From contig NC_134276.1 of assembly GCF_949628215.1 (NCBI RefSeq), forward strand, positions 134,664,125 to 134,728,124: DNA of 64,000 bases. Direction: 5' to 3'. The notes beneath the pieces were generated by a model, which saw nothing but the letters and a program-made list of their open reading frames with translations, was not told the origin of the DNA and searched no databases. Source of the stretch: Phalacrocorax aristotelis. Taxonomy: Eukaryota; Chordata; Aves; Suliformes; Phalacrocoracidae. How positions within the stretch are numbered: position 1 is the stretch's first letter; the number at the start of each line of letters is the position of its first letter. Positions 53,182 to 62,611 of the stretch are shown one piece after another. The position numbers were made by a program, and so were the translations under genes.

Positions 53182-55569
53182 GCAAGTATCATAACTTGAA
53201 CATTTTGTCTTTATCTGTGATGGATATTTCTAAGGGAAATGCACAAGGCAATAACATTAACACAAGGTTGTGCAGATTCTCAAATCAGGAGGTTAATCCC
53301 GCCAGATTCAAGGAGACTCCCTGTGAGAATAAGAATCTTCTGTGACTGTCAAGAGCTGGTACACAAAGTAATGCATTCTGCTGCTAAATCTGAGGCTATC
53401 CCAGAGTAAAACATTGCGGAGGGAGAAAGGCTGGCCACAAAATTATGTGTATACTGTGTCATGTTACTGTTAGTACTGTGGGAGTGAGTTTATGCTAGTT
53501 GTGACAGAAAGAAGAGACAAAGCTAGGTGATTTAGGCAGGACAGCTGAGATCTTGAAACTTAAATTAAGGCATGTAACAGGCAGGCAACCTACTATGTAA
53601 TATGACCCTGATGTTAGCCAGCATAGGATCACTTGTATCAGTGGGGAAGTGAGAGTAGTGGTAGGGGGAAAAGTTTGTTGTAAGCAGCATTTTGCTATCT
53701 GTCATTTAACAAACGTGCTGCTTAAAGACAACTCACTAGGCCAGTGGAATCAAACAGGCTGGAGCAGGCTGATTTGTTATTACGGGTGGTAAGGAGGCTT
53801 CTAAAGGCAAGTTTGCCAAGTCTCACCATTAGTTGCAATTAATCATTGTTCAAGTATTGCACTTTTCTCAACAGGATTGGCAGGTTCTTTCAGCTCTACC
53901 TGATTGCAACACTAAAGGTGTTTTCTACCACTTGAATAGATAAGTTATCAGCTGCCCAGGCCACCATGCTGTCAATAATCCACAGCTCTAGCAGCTTGAC
54001 TCACGTGGTGTAGCTGCTGTCAGTCATGTAGGACTAATTTGAGAGAGGCTGGCTTGAGCGTAAACAACTTGCATCTCGGTTATTAATAAACAAATTAATT
54101 ATAATCACTAGTGAAATAGAACCAGAATAAATAAGTGCTATGTTTCCATGCTGCATGTGCTCATCCAAGCATATCCTCACTTAAGAAAGATTTTATCAGA
54201 GTAATCATTACATCTGTCCACATGTGGCTGTGAATTTAACAATGAAGTTGTAATCTGTCAGTGATCCTGCAACAATTGTGTTTAGATTACATACCAGTTG
54301 CTACATAGCAGTTTTGTAACGCTAATCCTCAAGCTCAACAAGGAGCATGGGAGTATAATATTTTTCTCATTTGTTCTTACCATTAGTGACAGCCATATTT
54401 GAAAATTCAGACTTGGGACACAAAGGTAACATAATTGTCCTAAATAGTTTTGTACAGGTGTAAAGGATGAGCAAGCAGCTCATTTGGCAGTGCATGTCAG
54501 AGGGCAGAGTTCATCCCTTTCCCTGCTCTGTTTTAGCTGTATTGACTCTGTAAGCCTAGTAAGCAAACCATAGCATGTGTATGATCCAGGGCAATCAATA
54601 GGTTTTTTGTTAACAAAAGTGGCTGTTCAGCAGTAATTTTTACTGATACACAGGAAGAACTGATTTCCAAATGCCAGGGTTTACAATGCTTGTATGTCTA
54701 CAGATACAGGTGAACTTTAAGCCACTTGCTCTCCCTTCTCTTAAGCTGTAGAGAAACAGAAGTGTTAAAAAACAATATGACCCTTAACACATGCAGACTT
54801 GATTCACAGCTGCTATGAATCAGGTCTTTCAAATGAGTTTGCACTGACTGAGGAGCTGCCTCGAGAATCACTTTAGATAGCTGCCATTCTCTGAGTGAAG
54901 CTGCACTCAGAAACAAAGGCTTCTGGATTTCTGATTTATGTGGCTCCTTCTCTTAATGTGTTCCAGCCCTTTGCAGAGATACTCACCATGTGATAGACAC
55001 TATATCCACCAGAGGCCACACTGGTAGAACCCAACATACAAAAGTCTTCCAGGTTCTATCACGCTTGCTGAAGTAAGTGGAGAGTAGCACCATGTCAGAG
55101 ACGTGAATGGCTCTGTGTCCTCCCTGCACTATTCTGGAGCTGTAAGAAACCAGTGAAGGATCCATTGAGCCAATTGAATTGATATGGAAGGAAAAGAACT
55201 AAAGAGGGTAAATTCCTATGAAAAGCTACAGAAATGTGATTTTTAAATTTTTTTTTTAAAGCTGATTTTGGTAGTCAGCAATACTGAGAAAACTTATGGG
55301 AGATATTAAGCAGTATGTTAAGTCTGTTTGTCTTTTCTGAAAAAAGGTTTTTACAAACAGCATGAGAAACAGCAAAACTGGAACCAAAGTGATGACGATT
55401 ATAGTGAAGTAGTAACTGTGGCCATCAGCAGCAAGTTCTATCCAAAGCTGAAGTGAACTATGGAATATTTTTCAATACTAAAAAGCTGCCTTACTAAAAA
55501 CACTGACAAGAATCTGCCTTCACGAAAAAGAAAAATATCCCAGTTCACATTTTGCTTTCTGGTGCATTA

Positions 55570-56105
55570 GACATTGTCAGGGTACAGTGGAGGCCAGCTA
55601 CTCCCCGAGGGACAGGGAGTCAAGAGCCAACTGCAGTAACAGAGCCAGCAGGACAGGTGCCTCTGCCAGCTGGGGACCATCGCACAACACCTGAGTGAGG
55701 CAAGCAGGGCAGACCTGGCACAACAGACAGGGTCAGCTGAGAGTCCAGTTTGCTAGACAAGTCCTCAGGGATGAGGCAGGTCTGAGATGAAGTAAGGAAA
55801 TCAACCCACAGGTCAGGGTCAGGTCCAGTGATGGCAACCAGGGTCAGACATAGTCCAGGGATTACCAGGCAGGCCCATTGTGATGAGGCACATCTGAGGG
55901 TCTGGGTCAGCAGGGTCGTTGGCCAGACACAAGCATGGCTGTGACAGAGTTGAAGACAAGTACACCTACAATATAGCTCAGGCAGGGACTCATGGCCCAG
56001 GTATGAGCTGAAATGCAGCCCCTGGGGCCACCAACAGGAGGTGTGGGTAGAATCCTCAGGTGGGGCTGCTCAGGGCCATTGAAGCCTTTTGGTGCACTCA
56101 GAGTC
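55570..56105. repeat. Unidentified GGTCAGG-rich repeat-like block
   Basis: About 530 bp are rich in degenerate GGTCAGG/CAGGTC/CAGGCAGG motifs and are compositionally unlike the flanks. It resembles dispersed repeats I have seen in bird and reptile DNA, but I cannot name the family. It lies in the TCAF pseudogene between the exon duplication and the last exon. Confidence 0.35.
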
Positions 56106-59100
56106 CTGACACAAAATTTTGCAATGAAACATTTTAGTCCCCTGCCTTCAAGATGAAAATCTGCTTCTTCTTTGGGAGCACTTCAGGAAAAATAATCCAC
56201 TTTTCTACTTTATTTGTGTCTGCTATTTATCATGAGGTTTTTCCCCCATGTATTTCCCCCAGAGCCAGAACTTACATTGCAGAGTTTCCGGGAAGAGCTG
56301 GGGAGGGTGCTCATCAACACTTTCATCAACATAAACCATACAGTTATTTGGCTATACAGGGATACAAACTGTCCTGGCAATAGCATCTTCCTTGCCAGAT
56401 CTGAAAATAAGACAAGACCAGTGTCAACAGAAAATTTTTCTATAGACAGAATTAGATTTCTACACCTCCTCTCCACTCCTGTAGCTGGGAGTACAGTCAT
56501 CTACAATGTCTGTAGCTCTGGCAAAAGTCATTTTGCCTTTTTTGCTCTTACCATTAGATAGTGCTAAGGAGTGGAAATGGAGCAGAAGAGCATACAATAT
56601 GCACATTAAGCTTTTGCTGGTGGTTGATACATTTGATAGTCCAGCACAGGGGTGGAAGCACGTCATGAGCAACACCTTCTCATGACAAAGAACTCAAAAG
56701 AATGAGTTAATGTAAAGAGAATTAATTGTATTTTCCTCACTGTGGTGTCCTATTCCACGAGCTTTCCCAGACAGATTGCCAACATTGTTTGTGATTTATC
56801 TTCCCTGCAGGTTGGATGCATGCTGGCTACACAGTCAATCATCATTTGGGCTCAGTGACAGAAACAGTAGATGTGCAATCCCTCCAAGCCAGTGAGCCTT
56901 GGGGTGCCACTCATGACCTTGGCCACAATCAGCAGCAATCTGAATGGGAGTTTCCCCCTCTCACCACTGAAGCCACCTGCAGTCGCTGGTCTGATTATGT
57001 GAGTGAGACTGTGTTGGGCATCCCAAGAGATGAGGCCCACAATTCCACTTGTACTAGAATTTAGAAGAGGATTTGAGATTACATTGAAAATGGATCACAG
57101 CTGAAGGACTAGGAAGTATTTACTGCCCTGGAGACATGACTGCAGTAATCTGCAGGCCAGTTAAGCTTGCAACAGATTTAGAAGCTGGTCATTTTAATCC
57201 AGGGCTGCTTCTTTCCTTTTCCTCGCTTTCTACAACCACTTGATTCTCACCCTGGATTGTCTCTCTCTGACTATTAGTCTCCAACAGTGTCTTTGTTCAT
57301 AGGATTTCACAAACCAACATGAGTCAGTCTTGATCTGACTCTGAGTAGCACACTTCAGCAGGAGATCCAGGGCTGCAGGGAAAAGTTTTTGAAGCAGTCC
57401 TCAAAAAATGTACTTGTTTTGAAGTCATTTGTCATCTCAGCACAGTGTAAAGGTCATTGGTCTGTGGAATGTTCCAGTTTGGGATGTGATGGTAAACCAC
57501 AGCCTTTGGGCATTACCAAAGATTACTTCTGATCATTGATAATTGTTTCTTTTTTTTTTTAATTTAAGCCAGCCTTTCAGTTTTGTTGGTACAACATTTC
57601 ACTCAGTAGTACCCAGGATTAGTTGATGGTCCAAACACAAAGTACAGAGTCACCAAGGGAGCGTGTATTTTGTGCCAAGAGATGCAGATGTATTGTAAGT
57701 ATGCATACTTATAAACATGCAGAGGTAGATTGACACTTGTATCAGTCTTGTTTTGAGCAATTGTAACAACTGTGGAAAAAAAAAACCAGTAGCAATCAAG
57801 CCTTTAAGTGCAGCCATGCCCTTCAGGATGAAAAGAACTTATATAAATACTTGATTTTTGGTTTTGTGTGAATATTAGAAATATAGGCATTTTGAATAGT
57901 CTAACGGTGTTAAAGGGCTATGCTGATTCTTCAGTAGGCATTTAGAATTTGTCAGGTAGCTACACTTTTAAAAAAGAAAGAAAAATACCCTGTGAAGAGA
58001 TCAGTAACTGAATTTAGTAAAACATTTTTAAAGAATGCAGGAAGACTAATTCTAAACTTCCATACATAAATTTTGTACTCTTGCCTTTTCTTACGATTGA
58101 TAGCTGCAAGAGGCCTTTGGAAAGGAAGCCTTAATTGAAATCTTTTCTGAATTCCAAAATATGTCTGAGCTCCCTATGATAATTACTCAAAATTGAATCT
58201 GTAGGCAGAAACCTCTTCTCATGTGACGAAGAAGAATTTGACTCCTTTCTTTAAGGCCTGGGCATGGCCAATCAAGGAGATCCTTTCCCAGCAGCTAGCT
58301 GTTTCTTTCTCTGGTTGGTTAGATGATCCAGTGAAGCAATATATCTCCTAAGCAGGTTTTTTCTCATGGAAATGAAAATGTGGTTGTGATAAAGCCAGTG
58401 CTCTGCAATAGTTTTAAATGGTGTCTGAATGGTATGGTATTATAATGAATCTGAGAAGCAGCTCTACATTGTAGATGTGATAGAAGAGTTCATTCTTGGC
58501 TCCCTCCCAAGTCTGCCTTTAGTGTGTTAGGGTCCCTAATGACCAGAGACCCCACTTCACAGGAGCTCCTCTCCTCCTTGCTGTGAGGAGTCACCAGTCA
58601 CTCTCTGCAGATGTCCAGTGGTAACTCTTTCCCTGCCAAGGTTGGATGGAGAATTCTTTCCTGCTAGGCAGGTAGAGGAGTACTACCCCTTTTTTCCACA
58701 GCCTAGGTGAAGTTTCCTCTTGAAAAGTTTTCCTTTTGGAAATTAAAATTAGTTCCAATGTATTGTTATCTCCAGGCACAATAAGACTGCTGGGCAAAGC
58801 TGAAATCTAGTTTCAGAACCACGCAAGAAATGGTGTAATATCTGCCCCTCTTTCCTGCTAGGGGACTGAAGATGGAAGACAGCCACTCCCTCCAAAATCA
58901 AGGGGCAGAAAAGCTAGACACAGTAATTGGCACAGCAGCTTTGCACTGAGCAACTCTGCTCAGTGGTGTCTGAAGACATTTTATTATATTACTGAGAAAA
59001 AATGGATTATATTTTTGAACAAGTGGATGAGTGGCAGGAAAATTCCAGTTCTGTAATATGTCAGCCAGATACCTTTCTGTTTCTTTCTGTTTTTCTTTTC

Positions 59101-59190
59101 AGGCCTTCCTGGTGGGAAGAGGTGGGCAGAGGTGATACTGCTGCACAGCTGGCTCTCACCACTAGCTCTTGTATTAATGAAAAAAGTGCC

Positions 59191-59223
59191 TGTGGCCCAG
59201 AAATCACTGGTTTGCACAAATGG
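59191..59223 (-). repeat. Inverted repeat arm A
   Basis: Read on the minus strand, this 33-bp segment matches 61,197-61,229 on the plus strand with about 4 differences (shared core GTGATTTCTGGGC). Arms are 2 kb apart. It may be two copies of an old dispersed repeat. Confidence 0.5.
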
Positions 59224-60253
59224 TTACTGGAGCTCCAAAAGTCAAGAATGGGGCTGTTCCTTTATTAGCCATTCCTTTTCCAGGAAGCAAACCAACAGAG
59301 GCAAGGTTAAGACTGCAGATGGTAAAACTAGCTGGATGTGCACAAGCAGTGTATGACAGGGCTGATGCAGAGTTCTGCTGTCCAAGCTCTCTCTTTCTGT
59401 GAGAATGCTGCTGCATGAAGTTCAGGGCTTTCAGTGCTTGCTTTACAATGACCATCTCCTGAGAAATGGCACAAAATGTGAAGTGATTATGTGTGTCCCT
59501 ACACTAGAGGGTGCTTGTTCTTTTTGTTATCTAAGCCTCTGTCACCACATAGCATCAGAAGTCATTGAACTTCCATACTAAGGGACAACCAGCTCTGTGT
59601 AGTTGTCTCTGAAATATGAGAGCTGTGTACTGGCAACACCCTGTGTTCCTGGGACTCTGCAGAGAGAAAAGCAACTGTTGATCAAAGACGATGACTCCTG
59701 GAGGGAGCCCCAGTCAAGGGACTGCAGGTGATGGTGGGGATTGCCTCTATTGTGTCTAGGCAGGGTGGCAACAAGGATGGATGAGGCTCTGTGAACTGGT
59801 GGTGGGAGACTGGACAGGTGCCCACTCTCTTCAGCTTCTAAGCAATGGGAAGGTGAGCAGTGTCTAAGCCCCACATACCACCTAATTGGAACCAGTGCCG
59901 GTGCTTATCATGAGTGCAAGGGACCCTCCCTCTGCAACCAGTGTGGACTGTGACTGTCATGGGAAAGAAAAGCATGGGAGAGGGGAGCAATAGCTAGAGA
60001 GGGGAGAGAAGGGAGCTGGGGTTGAGGGTTGGGCAAGTGCTCAGGGGAAAGGGAGAAGGAGAGGAGCTCCAGCAAAGCAAAGACACTATGGCTTGCTGTC
60101 CCCTTCAGTGCCCGCATATTACAAAAGGGTCTGTTCTCTCTGGACACTGCATTGCAGGAGGCGAGCTTCCAGTGAGGGCTGCTGAGTTTCCTGGTCAATC
60201 CTGTCCTTGTCTTGGGGCAGTGTGTGACTCCTGCTCTTGCCTTTATTTTTCAG

Positions 60254-60346
60254 CCCCAGCAGAGAAGAGGTGTCCACTGCTTAGCTCTTGGGTCCTGCTC
60301 ACTTTTGCCGTTGTCCTCAAAGCAAGCCTCATATCCATCTGCCTTG
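60254..60346 (+). other. Possible transmembrane exon of a type II receptor (unplaced)
   Basis: A 93-nt segment lies between a good acceptor (TTTATTTTTCAG) and a donor (CTTG then GTGGGT), in phase 1 at both ends. It encodes KRCPLLSSW followed by a hydrophobic run VLLTFAVVLKASLISICL. A basic-Cys-Pro lead-in, one membrane span and a symmetric phase 1 exon are typical of C-type-lectin-like type II receptors. A short exon at 59,691-59,727 (MTPGGSPSQGTA, ending in phase 1) could precede it. I found no lectin domain downstream, so this may be a relic or chance. Confidence 0.25.
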
Positions 60347-61196
60347 GTGGGTTCTTGATTTTATTTATTTTGCCTGGAGGTGGAAGGGACTGGGGGGAGA
60401 GGGGAGAAGTAGGAGAAGGAAATGTGATTAGAGAAGCTTCAGTTGCCCTTTTGGAAACTGTCTTGACCATGTAACAGTTGATTCGACTATTTCTTGCTTA
60501 AACAGTTCACAGCTGTACAGACACTCCTGGTTAGTGTGGTGGCCAGTGTGCCTCTCAGCTGCAGAGATCCTCACAGTCTGATGATGTTTCTGTGTGATAG
60601 TTGCTGGGCTGAGGAACTTAAGGAGCAGTAATACACCCTTGTGCATGAGGGTGTAAGCTGGTCCTTATTAGGATGGGAAGAATTCCTACCCCACATCATC
60701 CCTTGTGTGAGATGGGAAGAAGCCTTCTTAACCTAATGTGAGCTATGGCCTTCCAGGGGGCCCCTGACCCTAGTCTCTAGGTGAGGAAGAATCTTTGCTG
60801 CACAACTGCTCCATTACTCCTTTGTGTGGCCTGAGGAGTTGGAGTGCCTACTGACTCTGTCTCATGCCAGCTGACTTGGCACTGGTCATGGGAACAGCAT
60901 GGTCCCTGGAGCTCCCTGGACTGTCCTTCCCAGGACTGGTCCAAGCCACCCTTGCCCTGACTTGCATAAGCTGTTAAGAGCCACATTGTTGCCTTTTCAC
61001 ATGTAGGTAGTTATGCTTGGGATGTGAGCTGACTGGCTGCTTGCAGTCTTTCCACGAGACTCCTGCTTGGGATTTTTCTCAGTGACTGACACTTGTAAGC
61101 AGAAAGCTAAGCTGTCATTTATGAAAGAATATGTTTCCTGTCCTCATCATGGGAGAAAGACTGAGAATAAAACTCCAAATCAAAATGGTCCCCTAA

Positions 61197-61229
61197 TCAT
61201 TAGTGCAAACCTGTGATTTCTGGGCTACA
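61197..61229 (+). repeat. Inverted repeat arm B
   Basis: Partner of the minus-strand segment 59,191-59,223. Similarity fades beyond the 33-bp core. Confidence 0.5.
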
Positions 61230-61667
61230 CAGACTTTGCAATTTTGCTTTACTCCATTTTCAATGCAGAGCATTCCTTCCAGTAAAAATATCACTGATGC
61301 TTTACTGGTTGCTGAATGCACAAGACATCCCAGATGTGAGTCCTATCCTGAGCTGCTACATGGCAATATTTTAAAGTTGCATCCTACCAGCAGGCCCCAG
61401 AGCATTAGTTAGTACCATTCACCCTGGCTTCGTTTCGTAGTGCCTCATTACTCCCCCTTGCTGTACTGTGCTGCTTAATCTCCACATGCTCAAAATCCTG
61501 TGCATTGACATCATGGATAACCCTAGAACAGCCATAACCTGTCAGGACTTAACTAGCAGGCAGAAAGGAGCAGTTACAATGCAGGCAACTTGCAATTTAG
61601 GTGTCTGATTCCCCCTGCTTCCACAGTCCTTGCCCTTACTTGTGGTCTGTGACCTTTCTCCACCCAG

Positions 61668-62611
61668 CTGGCGAGCAGCTTGGCAGAAAAGAACCTGGGA
61701 TCCTAGTGGCCAGCAAATTGAACATGAGCCAACAATGTGCCCTTGCTGCAAAGGTGGCTAATGGTATCCAGGGCTGCATTAGAGGAGTGTTTCCAGCAGG
61801 TCAAGAGAACTGATTCTTCCCCTCTGATCAGCACTGGTGAAGCCGCACCTGGAGTGCTGGTCCAGTGGTGGGCTCCTCAGTATAAGGGTGACATGGACAT
61901 AGAATTGTAGAACGTCCTGAGTTGAAAAGGACCTGCAAGGATCATCAAGTCCAACTCCTGTCCCTGCATAGAACAACCTCAAAATTCACACCATGTGTCT
62001 GAGGGTGTTGTCCCAATGCTTCTTGAATGTGGTCAGGCTTGGTGCATGACTACCTCCCTGGGGAGCCTGTTCCCATGCTCCACCACCCTCTGGGTGAAGA
62101 ATCTTTTCCTAATATCCAACCTAAACCTCCCCTGGCACATCTTCCTGCCATTCCCTCAGGTCCTATCATAGAGACAGTCTGATAAAGGGCCATGAACATG
62201 ATGAAGGCACTGGAACATCTCTTCTATGAGGAGAGGCTGAGAGAGCTGGGACTGTTTAGCCTAGAGAAGGCTCAGGGGGATCTTATCAATGTGTGTAAAT
62301 AACTGAAGGGACAGTGCAAAGAAGATGGAGCTAGGTTCCTCTCAGAGGTGCCCAGTGACCAGGACCAGAGGCAATGGGCACAAACTGAAACACAAGAGGG
62401 TCCCCCTGAACATCAGGAAACACCTTTTTACTGTGAGGGTGACTGAGCTCTTGTACAGGTTGCCCAGAGAGGTGGTCCCATCTCTATCCTTGGAAATGCT
62501 CAAAAGCCATCTGGACGTGATCCTGGGAAACTGGCCGTAGGTAGCCCTGCTTGAGCAAGGGGTTGGACAAGATGACCTCCAGAGATCCCTTCCAACCTAA
62601 ACCACCATTTC
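61668..62611 (+). mobile_element. CR1 LINE 3' part, split by a nested CR1
   Basis: This 5'-truncated CR1 covers the end of ORF2 and the 3' UTR in plus orientation: 61,668-61,897 and 62,167-62,611. Landmarks are TTGAACATGAGCCAACAATG, GAGGAGAGGCTGAGAGAGCT and the 3' end GGTTGGACAAGATGACCTCC. It is interrupted by a minus-strand CR1. It ends exactly where the next CR1 begins. Confidence 0.9.
61898..62166 (-). mobile_element. CR1 LINE 3' end nested inside another CR1
   Basis: This is a reverse-oriented CR1 tail: in plus reading it starts CATAGAATTGTAG, then AAGGACCTGCAAGGATCATC, and ends near CATTCCCTCAGGTCCTAT. CATAG occurs at both edges (61,898 and 62,167) and may be a short target duplication or part of the tail. 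The insertion is younger than its CR1 host. Confidence 0.88.

Larger units (their letters stand above)
43841..57064 (+). pseudogene. TCAF-like (TRPM8 channel-associated factor, FAM115) pseudogene
   Basis: TCAF proteins bind the cold channel TRPM8 and carry a C-terminal peptidase-M60-like domain. Exon remnants in order: 43841-44418, 46737-47243, 49188-49282, 50039-50100, 50783-51022, 52236-52440, 52944-53181, 56811-57064; most keep AG/GT sites. Human TCAF1-like blocks are SWDFTGSFVPCELLLFGDD, VVVSHEGIL, FIKRGGGLL, PGNQVTSMAG, VAFLHIPAHDCPAYALLH, IGCHMDDL, LWGGLMYMPKESTLG and EWEFPPLTTEATCSRW. Damage: exon 1 has an early TAG right after SHEGIL, then TGA, plus frame changes near 44,175 and 44,285. 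The second exon shifts frame twice and lacks roughly 150 residues of the middle. 50,039-50,100 and 50,783-51,022 each hold a stop. 52,236-52,440 has a TGA. 52,944-53,181 changes frame. The last exon runs into a stop, and the C-terminal end was not found. No product is expected. Confidence 0.85.
57065..61667. other. Spacer between TCAF pseudogene and CR1 stack
   Basis: About 4.6 kb with no securely recognised gene. The missing C-terminal TCAF exon was not found here. It contains one possible membrane-spanning exon (60,254-60,346) and a 33-bp inverted repeat pair (59,191-59,223 and 61,197-61,229). Confidence 0.45.

Noticed and set aside
56214-56561. 115-aa plus-strand frame inside the TCAF pseudogene
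   Set aside because: It follows an AG and contains a pleasant-looking stretch (REELGRVLINTFININHTV), but it matches no TCAF region or other family I recognise.
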